DNA of 64,000 bases from contig NC_087080.1 in the NCBI RefSeq assembly GCF_026151205.1, forward strand, positions 2,707,096-2,771,095, given 5' to 3'. Made by a program: the position numbers and the translations under genes. This document shows positions 1-12,900 of the stretch, in pieces (positions within the stretch are counted from its first letter, which is position 1; the number at the start of each line of letters is the position of its first letter). The stretch is from Bolinopsis microptera. Taxonomy: Eukaryota; Ctenophora; Tentaculata; Lobata; Bolinopsidae. A model generated the notes under the pieces. That model did not search any database. It was not told where the DNA came from and saw nothing but the letters and a program-made list of their open reading frames with translations.

Positions 1-1390
1 ACCTTCTTCATTATCGAGCTGTTTTGTACCATGTAGAACGGCCGTAGTACCCGGTAAACAAGCAACTGGCTCGACCTCAAACCTGGATATTGTTAGAGTA
101 ATACTAATATTGGATAATCCTACTTTATTGGAGGCGGACATCTTAATAAATTGCATTGATCGTAGATAATACTGATAACATAATGACATTTTGTTTCAGT
201 TTGATACTCATCTTGTAGATTAATAAGATAATACTGATAACATAATGACATTTTGTTTCAGTTTGATACTCATCTTGTAGATTAAGATAATACTGATAAC
301 ATAACGACATTTTGTTTCAGTTTCATACTCATCTTAAATTGACCAAAATGTCACCAGTCCACTGTTATTTTTTATCAACACTGCAATCGTAATTTTCAAG
401 TTTCAATCATTGATCACTAACTAAAATTTCACAAAAATCATGTCTCGATAGTGATTACAAACCAATGAACAACCAGAAAAATATCACGTAAACTAAGTTG
501 ACAACTCCGTAGGCAAACAGCCATTTGCTTTTCCATGGAGGCCTGAAATGCAATAAGGTCATCATTTATCATATCCAACGGCAAAAAGCTCAAAAAACAT
601 ATTGTTGTCATAGTCATGCCAACCATTATCCACCCTACTTAATTAATTAATTAATTAATTATTATTAAACGAACTTATCGGATATCCTGCAGCGAGCTAG
701 GAAGTCTGCAATGAAGGAAATGATACAAACAAACTCAATAGAATGCGTCACTCCAAATGGGAGTTCGTATCTCGTGTTCGTGTTGTTGTTCCCGACTGTG
801 AAATCTGTAATATGTATAATAACTGGTTAAATTAGAATTGTTGGCTGGTACGTTTGGGTTAATTGTGCCGGAAGTGAGTGTTTAAAATCACGTGCTTGAT
901 ACTTCTGGGTACTACTTAATTATCTTAGGTGTCACTTTTCAGAGGACATAGATCAAATAATGAACAGGTTTATTACCTGAGTTGATACTGAGAGAGGACG
1001 GACGTTCCACAAAAGCGAGGAGGAGGAAAATAGCAACAACCAAACCATATATAATTCTGTAGCGTACACTGCCGACAAATCTGTGTATCCGCAGTGACAA
1101 GGGGTCCGTCCTGAATGATTTGTGTTTAAAATTTATTCATTGCAGACTGCAGTCGTGATTTATTACAATCGTATTCAATGCTAAAAATCGTTATTATAGG
1201 GGTTTCATTTGTTTCTTAATTTAGTCAATATAATATAAAATTTCCAAATATAATATTTCTATCTTAAGTAATTAGTAATTAGAGGATTAATTGGTAGCCT
1301 AACTACAGTAACACTTACTTATGACAGAGGGATTTGTAGGCAAGAGCATCTTCCACATACACGATAACTCTCAGCCATGTTTCATTAGCC
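1..1390 (-). CDS. TPCN-like: Two-pore channel (TPC family), five exons, 3' part off the left edge
   Basis: Two-pore channels are cation channels of endosomes and lysosomes with two six-helix repeats. In transcript order the exons I read are 1319-1390, 977-1110, 675-804, 463-542 and 1-82 (continues off the edge). All junctions are GT-AG and all reading phases join. The joined frame gives VYVEDALAYKSLCHKTDPLS, then helix IS1 ending LLLAFVERPSSLSINS, IS2 (PFGVTHSIEFVCIISFIADF), IS3 (WLFAYGVVNLVYVIFFWLF) and the IS4 region LRPFYMVQNSSIMKK. From knowledge of the family, EDA..RS..HK, LAFVE.PSSL, GLTE.IE and LRPFFLLQNSSMMKK are the TPC landmarks in this order. The exon with the initiator codon was not found between 1391 and 3900; the first exon seen starts in phase 2. 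The donor of the 463-542 exon (gtttgta) is weak. TPC2/TPC3 versus TPC1 cannot be decided here. Confidence 0.85.
164..335. repeat. Tandem repeat, unit about 60 bp, about 2.9 copies
   Basis: Three successive copies begin at 164, 226 and 285, each starting AGATAATACTGATAACATAA and carrying a run resembling a 3' splice site (TTTTGTTTCAG) on the plus strand. The last copy is cut short. The array lies in the TPC intron between the exons at 463-542 and 1-82. Confidence 0.85.
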
Positions 1391-3950
1391 CTGAAGATGT
1401 GCATGCACCCTGGTGCTAAGCACTGTTAGTTACGAAGTTGTCGTTACTTAACACTGTCTAGTGTGGAGGTTCTCGTCAGATCGAGAGTTCTGTACCAATA
1501 AAACTAGTGTGATGGAGATCTTATGAGGACTCCTGTTAATCAATTAAATTTTGGTAAAATACTGGTTGTCAAAGAAACCATGATGAACGACATCGTAAAT
1601 AATAAGCGTATCGGTTTTATAAATAGTCGGCCTAGTGTATTGCTATTTCTAATGAGCCGAATCAGTACTATACGCTAGGATCATCAGTAACAGTTGAAGG
1701 CAAAAATACAAAGGCAGGATTCGTTAAGCTTATAAAAAAGTAAGTAGAAATAAAGATTTATAATTATCAATGCTTTAACGCATATCAAGTTGTGCAGTAG
1801 CGTACACAGAAAACGGACAACAAGTTAATTCATGCGACATCTCAGCAGCTTACATCAAATACTTTTAGTCTAAGTCATGAGTCACATGTAAAAATGCATT
1901 CATACTGGTCACATACTGGCCACAAATAAGTTGTCTACTATATATAATATTATATATTATACTAGAGCTATAATATATACTTCCTACTTAACTAAGGTAT
2001 GCACTATTATATACGACTAACAACTACTCAACACAATCCTGCCAAGAAACCAAGCAATGAAATATTCAATATAAATGAATTACTTATGTATACATATTTT
2101 ATCAGCACTCTTACCACGACATCATCATACTGCAACTGTGAGATCAACCATAATCATTAATTTGTGTATCAAACATTCAAACTGTCCGGCTAAAAATAAC
2201 GCTCCCACCTAATGATAGGACAAACAAAGCAAAAACGAAATCCAAACAGAAATGCGGAATGTAGTACACAGTACAATATGTGGAAAGGGTATAGTGTAGT
2301 ATTACAACAGAGAACTATACATGGCCCGGCAAAAATCAACTCGATGTATATAATCACTATCAGGTTCCTAGTTGTATAATATTAGTGCGATATTGTCGGT
2401 CAGTGTGAACTTTGAGACTCATGTGAGCTAGTAATCAGAGCAGCAGATATTTTAAGGTTACAGCACACTTGCACCTAGCAACCTATAGTGGTGTACGATT
2501 TCCAAGATATTCGAGTGTCAAATTCAGTCCATAGGAAATGTCACCTGCTTATATATCTATACCTACCTTATCGGACGTTATTTGACCGGACATAGCGGCA
2601 ACAGTCATAATTACGAACGTGAACATTAAAATGAACGGCCAATAATTAGGCAATAAAAACTATTAAAAAATTGAATTGTTTTCAATTCTTTTTGGGCGTT
2701 CTTGTTCCCCCCCCCACACCCATGCATGATTGGGTAATGGGCATTTGCACTAACTTGGGGACTTCAGCAGTGGCTATACTATCAGCAGTGGCTATACTAT
2801 CAGCAGTGGCTATACTATCAGCAGTGGCTATACTATCAGCAGTGGCTATACTATCAGCAGTGGCTATACTATCAGCAGTGGCTATACTATCAGCAGTGGC
2901 TATACTATCAGCAGCCCGATTTGGTCATGAAATTCCGCCACAAATATTACCATGGATTTAGGGTTGGAGTTGGATGTATAGCATGTAGGGTCAGGGTTGA
3001 CCACAAATGTCCTCCCGAATCACGCTGAAGACGCAAACTGACCCATTGCACAGTACACTGATGATTAAGACGATCATATATAGACTATAGTGCCCAGAAT
3101 TTTGACTAAATCACTCTACAGTCGATCTTTCTACAGAATTTATATGCGGTGCTGCCAAGGCGTTAGTTTGGCATCCTTATTTATCGCAACAATTATATAG
3201 TTGGCACAGTTACGGGCTGCAAAGGAATGAAACATTACATTAAAGACTAAGTAAGGAACTGATCTGCTAATTTCGTTTTATTCGTGGACAGATATTTAAG
3301 TGCAGAACATGTTCGGATGTAATGCGCGCGCCAGAAGTATTACTTTCGTTGCGCTCCATTTTCATTAAGTAAATGTCATTTGGCGACCAGAAAGTAGCGG
3401 ACGCGCAAACAGTGTTGTGATCGCAAAGAAAGTGTAACGTTCAGCTTGAATCCTCAACTATTTACTATCTTAAGGACAATGAAAACAGTCAATTTCGGAT
3501 TCATATAAATTATAACATAAAAAGCTATATTCACGATAGCGCCATCATGGCTGTGTTTTAAATTCTGTATGTAGAATGTAGCAACATTATCAACTTCGTT
3601 TGAAAATTAAAATAGAGTTGCAAATTGAAATCGTGTAGTAAAACATTTACAAGCAAGCTAGGAAGCACCTGCACTCATTAATTAAGTTTTGCAGGTAATA
3701 AAGCCTATGAATCAATTATGGCAAATACACTCATTGAGGATATGGCCAAATACTACGGCTTTAAAAATAAAGCCAAATTACATTTTATGCGATATCTCGA
3801 CATAGCGTAATAAAAATTAACTATTTGTGAATAAAACGATTTGTAAATTACAGAATCTCAGAATCTCATTAACTTTAAATCAATAAATTTTAACAGCCAA
3901 AACTTGTTGTCGTAATTATATTCTTTGACAAAATTCTGCTACAGAAATTA
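1391..3950. other. Region between the TPC exons and the acyl-CoA ligase 3' end
   Basis: This should hold the missing 5' exon or exons of the minus-strand two-pore channel and the 3' flank of the acyl-CoA ligase. I found no exon that joins in phase to the exon at 1319-1390. The only distinct structure is the 18-bp tandem array at 2766-2909, preceded by a short C tract near 2708. Short open frames here have no recognisable product. Confidence 0.5.
2766..2909. repeat. 18-bp tandem repeat, eight copies
   Basis: The unit AGCAGTGGCTATACTATC is repeated eight times with no visible variation. Because 18 is divisible by 3 it makes a hydrophobic AVAILS repeat in one frame, which is a by-product and not evidence for a gene. 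Confidence 0.9.
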
Positions 3951-6900
3951 CTACTTATTCTGGGAGTCTTTCAAGTGCTTTTCACGGAGGAGTTTTCGCT
4001 GGATTTTACCAGAAGGAAGTTTAGGAATCGACTTAACGAACTCGACCTCTGCCAGATGTTTATAGTCGCTCACTTGACTTGCCACGAACTCTTTCACGTC
4101 ATCCTCAGTCAGTTTCACTGGAAAAAGAAATGTTAACATGTACTAAGAAACAAAACAAAGGGATTTAAAATAATTATATCATTTATCAAGCAGCTTTATT
4201 TATACAGGTAATCACATTTGCCAGTGCACACGTGTAATCAGTCTAGAGTAAATAAACTGATGAAAGCAATAAACTTCACGTGCATAAATTAATAGTATAG
4301 TACAACATATAATATATGCGGTTTACGTCTTCAACTATTTTTAATTCGGGAAACTTGCTCCTATGATTGAATCTCCTTAAAAACAGACACAGTCGAAGAA
4401 AATTAAGGGTTATTTATCGTATAAAATCCACAATCTGTAAGTGAACGTACCACCAAAGGGAAGACAGACATAAGCTTTGGGCGCCTCTCCTGTCCTCTCA
4501 TTGGCTATCCCAATAACTGCTGCATCTGCTATTTGGTCATGTGTCAGGAGGATTGCTTCCAACTCTGCAGGAGCTACCTGGTGGCAAATAGTTGTTTAAT
4601 TGATTGATGAATCTACGTAACAGGAGGGGGATTATTTAAAACATATTAGTGATACGAAAAGTTTGTTTCAAAATACATGTGTAAATCGTCTTCAGCTGCC
4701 TACGTACCAGTTTCTTCAGTCTATTTCAATAGTCAGTGTTTTGAGCCTAGAATCCGTCTAGTAAACTGTATGCTCTTAATTTACTGGATATATCATAGAT
4801 TTTGTTTAGATTCCAGAACGGAATGAGTTTAAATTAAGAATCAAAACTTCAGAATCCTTAGAGAAAATTAAGTCAGAGATAACAAACTAAAATTCAAACC
4901 TGGTAAGCTTTGACTTTGATAAATTCTTTCAGTCTATCTACAATAAAGAAGTCCTCATCTTCATCGTAGTACGCGATATCACCAGTCTTTAACCTGCGGT
5001 AATTTACATTACCTTATTTGCTCATTGAGTAAGTTAAGTAGTTATTAACAAAATTCCTGGACCATTTATACAAAACAGAGTAAAAACACATCCCTGCATA
5101 TTTACCATTCACCCTCGAAAGTAGTGGCATTAGCTGCAGGGTTCTTGTAGTACCCCTTCATAACTTGGGGTCCTTTAATGTAGATCTCTCCTCGCTCGTG
5201 AGGACCACACAGCTCTCCTGTCTCTGTGTCTACTAACTGAGGGTTTCATTATTCAATAAATAACTATAAATTAAATTATAAAATTATATTATTAGATAAT
5301 TCCTGCAGCTTGAGTTACACTATTAGACTCTAAATAATAGTATTAGAGACACACAGTTCTCCTGTCTCTGTGTCTACTAACTGAGGATTTCATTATTCAA
5401 TAAATAACTATAAATTAAATTATAAAATTATATTATTAGGTAATTCCTGCAGCTTGAGTTGCACTATTAGACTTTAAATAATAGTATTAGAGACACACAG
5501 TTCTCCTGTCTCTGTGTCTACTAGCTGAGGAGTTTCATCTTTATTATATCGGGTCTCAATAAGAGGTCTCGACTGCCTAGGCATCAAAGTTCAAACCTTG
5601 GCAATCGGTAATTTTCCTCTGGCCCGGAGTCACCCTAGGGCCCAGAGGATAAAGGCGTAGAGACTGTGTGTATCTTTATTATTATTATTTCTATTAATGT
5701 AAGATTATTCAATAAATTTAAACTGTAAATTAAATTGGGTTAAGTGATCGGTGAGGATTCTTATTTGATGAGGTATTTGTTTAAATTACTAATTGTTTGC
5801 AGGAAGGATACATGATTCAAGTGAACAATTTAAAGGGTATTAAAAACAATATATTCTGAAATTCAATTACCCATGATTCATGAATAATGTCCCTAATGAC
5901 AGCGTCAACTTGTAATAAGTTCTTAACAAACTTAACAAAACACCAACATATTTTCAATAACTATTTAATAAACTGTTGACCCACCTTAATCTCCTGGCCA
6001 GCAATGACAGCCCCAACTGAGCCGGGCTTGGTAACCCCCTGTCTACATAACAGAGTTGCTCCTGCTGTTTCAGTGCAACCGTAACCTGGGGGTTATTGTT
6101 ACCAGACAAAACACAGCATATTTTCAAGATATTTATTATGGTTTTAAGCTTAGGGAGTCAAAGCACAGTAACTGTTTGTCTGGTTCTAAACCAATAAGTT
6201 AGGAGAAGCAGCCAATAAAAAGTACAGACTGATATCAGTCGACAAAACACCTTCTCTCCCTATACAAGATCAGGACGTACCAAATACCAAACGTGCAAGA
6301 ACTAAATATATTACTAAGGACACCAGACATAAATACATAAATACAGTTTACTTACAGACACGAGTCTGTTCACTTACGAACAAGAGACGGCAGATAATTT
6401 ATTATATAGCTAGGTTTGCAATGATAGAATTGAAGAAACAGACACATTCCAATTAAATGTCTCAGCAGTATTTTTAACTCCAATGGAACATCTTGGTCAA
6501 CAACTCATTTGCAGTTCAGGGACCTAAATTGTGGAATGCAATCCCCTACCATCTGAATGTCATTCAAGATCTAGAGCACTTCAAAGATAAGCTCACAAAG
6601 TTCATGTTGTCTCTCCCTGATAAGCCGCCGATCAGGGGATATACTCCTCCAAATACGAACTCTCTGCTGTGCTGGCGCAACGAGCGAGACTCTACTTCGC
6701 TATGGGGTGGTTAGAAGATGTGATGGCCCCGTCAAGTCTTGACGAAACTCAACATAGGTCACATAGGTAGGTAGGTGGTCACATGATACCCATCTCAGTC
6801 ACGTGATACTAGCCTATTGTGAGAGGATCTGCTGTACATAGTTTTAAGAATTAAGATGTTTCGAATTTTCTGAATAGAATTGGTCAAGTAATCAAAGATG

Positions 6901-9900
6901 GTAGGTTCGATTTGCGTTTCTTGTATGGTATGCATTACAATGTTGTTTATATCCCTGTTTGACTGATTGTTCACGCACAGTAACTCAAATGTAAACCAGT
7001 ATTTTCAGCCGATTTGTAGGGGATAGTAGACTCACTTCCAATGGATTGTTAAGTTATTCACTGAATCTGTCTCAAGTATATAACAGAGACAGGTGAAATA
7101 AATACCAGTGGTGTTAATCTCGCATTCCAACAAACCTTGCAGAACATTCTAGTGTTACAAACGGTACTAGACTCTAGCTCTCTAGAGTCTCTGCTTTTGA
7201 GATCTTATTAAATTGAAATTGCCTCATGTCTAGTTTGTAGTCAGTAGACTCTTTACAGCATTAGACTATAGTCTCCCTCCGCAGTCTCCCTCTGCAGTCT
7301 CCCTCACAGTCTATTAAAACTAATCTCACAATTCAAATCCAGTATAAAAGCCGAACTCTCGTGAGGCTTACACAAATTGTTGAGGTTATGGTTCGTTCTC
7401 ATGTTCCGCATTCTATATTTTGCCCATTAAGACCCCCTCCTTCCTCCATTTAAATAACTTATGTCCTATACACAGTACATAGCTATATTAACCCCCTCCC
7501 TCCCTTTAAACCGGTCTACATAAAACATGAAGCATCCTTAAAATATTCAAACGGAGACCTTTAAAATGTCTAGATAGTTGGCTAATAACCTGGTGCCTAA
7601 TGCTCTTAGCTCCTTCAAAGACCCATTTCTTTTGTGAGCCCCTTGTTAGAGTTCAGAGCTTCTACAAATATATAACACATGGTGTAATTTGTAAAGTTCA
7701 ATTTGCTTTCGTTTCTTTCGTTTCTGTGTAGTAGACGTATTTTAAATAGTTTTCATAGTTTGAATTTTTTCGATTGATTGTGATTTATTTTACTAAAGAA
7801 AGCATTAACGCAGTAATATAAGAAATTTTAGGTTTGAAGATAATTATCGGAACGGGCATTTGGCAATTGAAATCAGGAGCTGAAAATGAATACCTGGAAT
7901 CGAGATTTCCTTCAATACCCAGTAAAATTATTTCAAGTTGTAACTCAATAATCTCATGAACGAATGTAGCTTTATGGAGATCAGATAACAACATCACATC
8001 AAGTTATGACTAATTTATTCAGATGTACTTGTTGATAAAATAACTTTCATTATATACTTCATTCGGTATGTTCCTTAAAGTTAAGCGAAACTTGTACTTC
8101 TTATCACCAAATTTGTAGGGCTAAAAAAGGCCTGGCCGACGCAAAAATGCATTTTACTGAACTCTGCCCACCTCCAAAATGTAATCAAATCAACGAGTAT
8201 TTACTGATAAGAAATACGACTGTGGGACTTCCACTAACTTCAATTCATTCTCCCGAAATATTAGGTGCAACGTACATAAAGTAGGGGAACCACATTCATT
8301 TTCATAGTCTAACATGGAATCTTATAAAACAGAACAGCAGATGTAATAATAAAGCATATTAAGAAGGCTTTTCGCTGAGAATCTTTGTTGGAGTTTGGGA
8401 ATACTAATTTACCAAAACACGTACGGAGTGAAATTGATAGGAACAAGATAATAAATCCCCTAACATGTGAGCCTCAATATCACGTACCATTCTACATTAT
8501 TATAGGTGCAGGTGTGTAGCATACTTCCTTAATCAGAAATACCAAGTGGCTACATACTTGTAATACAGCAATACACTAAGACCGTCCCTTGACCCTAACT
8601 TATGTTATTTGTCCCTTACTTATACTACTTAAGGGGGCCGGGGGGGGGGGGGGGGGTCTTCATCAAAATTCTCTCGAAATCGACTTTTAAGTTGTTTCTG
8701 ATAGAGGGGAGTGATATCTATCAGCTGCTTTTGGTCCCATGGAAAAATATTGTTCCTAGCCGAAATTATCGCCGGTCTAAGGTCAGCGCTTATGTGTAAT
8801 TGTATTGCGCAAGCGATTTTCAATCGCAAATTCTGAAAATCGAGTCTAAAAATCTATCTTCTCCCACAATTTTTGAGCAATCACCCTGAAACTTTCAGGA
8901 TATGTTCTAGGGACCATTTAGAAGAGATTGATCATACAAAATTTTGAGATAGGCCTTTAAACATTTTTTATTCAATTTTGAAAATCTTGGACCTCGTTTT
9001 TTTACGATTTTTTGAGGTCCAAGATTTTCAAAATTGAATAAAAAATGTTTAAAGGCCTATCTCAAAATTTTGTATGATCAATCTCTTCTAAATGGTCCCT
9101 AGAACATATCTTGAAAGTTTCAGGGTGATTGCTCAAAAAATGTGGGAGAAGATAGATTTTTAGACTCGATTTTCAGAATTTGCGATTGAAAATCGCTCGC
9201 GCAATACAATTAAACATAAGCGCTGACCTTAGACCGGCGATAATTTCGGGTAGGAACAATATTTTTCCATGGGACCAAAAGCAGCTGATAGATATCACTC
9301 CCCTCTATCAGAAACAACTATTAAGTCGATTTCGAGAGAATTTTGATGAAGACCCCCCCCCCGGCCCCCTTAAACAATGTACCTTGAGTAACTTCCAGGT
9401 TTATTCCAGGATTGCACGCTCGCAGCCTCTCTTTAACCGCCTCTTCTGTCTCCTGTGCAAGTGGAGCAGCACCCACCACAATCAGGCGCAGGTGGGACAG
9501 GTCGTAGTTAGCCACAATGTCGAGCTTACTGAGCATTATCATGATTGGGGGTACCACTGTTGTACTGGGAGCCTGAAATATTATTAAGTTAAGTTTTATT
9601 TTATAATATGGCATTTTGTTGCAGACGTAAAAGTAGTGAGTAATGGCTCCTGGCAATGGTGGTATGACTCATGAGTTTCTATTATTTCACGACCTTTGCG
9701 GTGCGTTGTTACTCAAAACAGCTAAATTATCCAATTTCAAAAATTACAGGAAAAATAAAATCATTCAAGCGACAATAAATTAGAGATGAATTGCTCGTTA
9801 TGTAGCTAGGTGTACAACTATTTGTAGCCATTATAGGATACTGAAGGGAAAGGAAGCAGTTCTAACGAGCTCTTCTCAAACACAAGGATATATCTTGTGA

Positions 9901-12900
9901 ACTTGGCTAGTATATATGAAACATTTGATATGGAGTTGTAGAGGGAGTTATGTGCCTCGCCGGGCTAAAGTAGTGGATGACCTTGCTGTACGGCAAGTTA
10001 AACAAGGATCTGAAACTACTAGGTTCCGTACAGACTCAACTCTGCACCCGTGTCAATATGTTCATTATATGCAAGCCTCTTGATTTATTATCTCACATAT
10101 CAAAGAGAATTCTTTAGTTAGTTGTGAAACTGCAACTAAATCACTACAACTCAGGGGAAGATAATGGCTTCCAGGTTTCCATCATCACAATTATCTAAAG
10201 TATTCTAATGTTTTCCCAGTTAGCGTGGCCAGGTGTTTAGGCACCTGGGGCGGCCGTGCACAGATAAACTATCTCCTTCCCAACTTGCTAATAGAGCTAC
10301 TGGAGGCTTATTTCTCTGAATTTCGATTATCGTGTTTTGACACTTGACTGAGAAATGTTCGACAGTTTATCAGAACTACCGTCCAACTAGTTGATATTCG
10401 GCTGCCAAATTTGTAGATATAAACTGCTCTCCAACTTACCAAGTACGAACTACAGCTACAGGGTGGGCCAAAAGTCAGTACCCATACGTTCACCTTAATA
10501 GCTCAGTCACTGAGTGCCCAATTGAAATAATTCTTTCTGGTATATCTTAGTACAACCACTGTTTCGAGGAATTTGTCAACTCGAATAATGGGGGGAATGC
10601 AACGTCAATTAATGTCAATTAATGTCAATTAATGTCAATTAATGTCAATTAATGTCAATTAATGTCAATGTCAGTTTTGCAAAATTTTGGAATACTGACA
10701 TTAATTGACACGATATTTTTCGACCAGAGATTATGTAGTTCTACCATATTGTTAGTACTTTAGAACGTTTATATCATCAATTTATTCACTACTATCACAT
10801 ATGAAAATGTGAAAAAAATTCAGATCATTACGGGTATCGGCCTTACAAAATGACAGGCCTCACAAAATGACAGCCCACATAGACCATGCTGTAGCTTAGG
10901 TTCCCTATACATTGAACCCTATTCCTTTTACTGTATGAAAGAAAAAGCATTAATTAACACTTCCCAAGGAATGATAATGACATAGAATCTATATTTCTTA
11001 CATAAATATGGACGTTTTTGCTGTTCAGTCATTGCCCCGCCTAACTGTTCATGTTACCCAGAATGGAGACCAAAGTTTTGAATTTAACCCCAGAAAACCA
11101 GGTACTACCATGACTTATGTCAATCAAAGACTACTCTGGTCAAATAAAAAAACTGATTTAGTGACTTTGGTAGAAGAATTGACAAAAAAATGAGCTAGCC
11201 TCACAAAATGACAGTGTTATGCCTCACAAAATGACAATTTTATTTTATGATACAAAGATGGCATATTTATATTGGATGCCCCTTGCCTAATTATTGGTAT
11301 TCTTAAACCCAGTAAGCTCATGATGAGCCTTAATGTGTTTGTTTGATCATCAATTTTGATCAAAATGCCTCACAAAATGACACCGAAAAGCCTTACAAAA
11401 TGACAATGTTTCAGATTGAATTATTTTCATCATCTAAAATGGATCAGAGACAGTCAATACAAGAAGGAGTTAAAAATAATCATAATCTGACAGTTAACAA
11501 TCAAGTAGCATTAAAAAAGTGCAGTTCTGGTATCAAAACTTTGATTTCAAACTCTTTGATTTCAAACTCTGATTTCAAAACTCAACGAAATAAAGCTTCT
11601 ATTTTGTGAAAGCAGAGAGTAATAACAACTCCTAAAACATGTCAAACGTTAACTAAACACTGAAAAGTGATCTATCCAGTCATAGAAAATATCAAATATA
11701 ACCAAATACTGTGTTCAAGTATGAAAACAAAAAATGATTTTTACGCCTCACAAAATGACATTTTTTAAATTTTTTCAAAGTATAAAAAATGTTCCTTTTT
11801 AAATATATTTTGGTAAAAACAGAACTGGTATAATATAAACAAAATATATATCTAACAGTAAGACACGTGAAAGAATAATGAAACTTTTTCCCAAATCGGA
11901 TTTGAAGTGATGCCGTTTTGGGTTGTCATTTTGTAAGGCACTATCTCACGCGAAATTGCCCAACTTTTTTTAATCATCCTTTTTCCTGTAAAAGCTATTC
12001 TAATCTTCAATCTATTATATTTCTCTAACTGTCCTAGGTGAAATCAAATTTCTATAGGCTGCTGTTAAAAAATGACAGCCGTGACGAAATTGTCATTTTG
12101 TAAGGCATGTTTTTTTGGAAGATTTCAAAGATGACAATTTTTATCGCAAAATTTACGGTTTTTCAATCAAATCAACCCCCGGGAAGAAAAAATATACCTG
12201 TTGAACTACCTATCTGGATAATAAAACATGAACAAAACTCATTTTTGTGCATTTCAGAGCCATCTCCTTTTTCGTGTCATTTTGTAAGGCCGATACCCGT
12301 AAACAATAAAACTAAAATAATACGGTTTCCCGAAATTTAATTTTCTTAAATGGGCGTGGCCATCCAAGGGCGTGGTTCTCAACATCATCAGAACTTAAAA
12401 CCCACATTAAACGAAATGCCTTCATGACATTTATATGTGAATAACGAATCTTAAACAGCTAACATTACTCCTTCATACTAAAAAAGCCGATTCTAAATAT
12501 TTTACCTGTATAAGAAACCAATAAAATATGGGCGTGGCCGGTGGGGACCGAAGATGGAAGAGTTGGAAGCTGAAATTTTTTTTGGTGGTCTTTGAACCTA
12601 AGGATCAACAGATAAGAACATGCTCATAATTATTCAAGGACATTTTGTTTTTTTGAACCGGTCTAACTTACATAGACGTGAATATCTTGAATATTTATCG
12701 AATAATGCTAATCTCAAATTTCAAGACATATTAATGTCAATTAATGTCAATTAATGTCAATTAATGTCAATTAATGTCAATTAATGTCAATTAATGTCAA
12801 TTAATGTCAATTAATGTCAATGTCAGTTTACGGTTTTTATGGAATACTGACATTAATTGACGTTGCATTCCCCCCCGAATAATATAAAATATTCGTGTTC

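Noticed and set aside
438-626. 62-codon minus-strand ORF starting MVGMTMTTICF
   Set aside because: It reads the TPC exon 463-542 in the wrong frame and runs through its acceptor site.
2671-2961. Hydrophobic repeat protein (AVAILS repeats)
   Set aside because: It comes from an invariant 18-bp tandem repeat with no conserved flanking coding sequence.
8629-9587. ORFs in the foldback element, some fused to the ligase exon
   Set aside because: They are mirrored in both arms; the exon sequence ends at the splice donor at 9383.
11008-11609. Short ORFs in the TA-inserting element as a transposase
   Set aside because: They are 60-90 codons, lack a DDE/D signature and run through the dispersed motifs.
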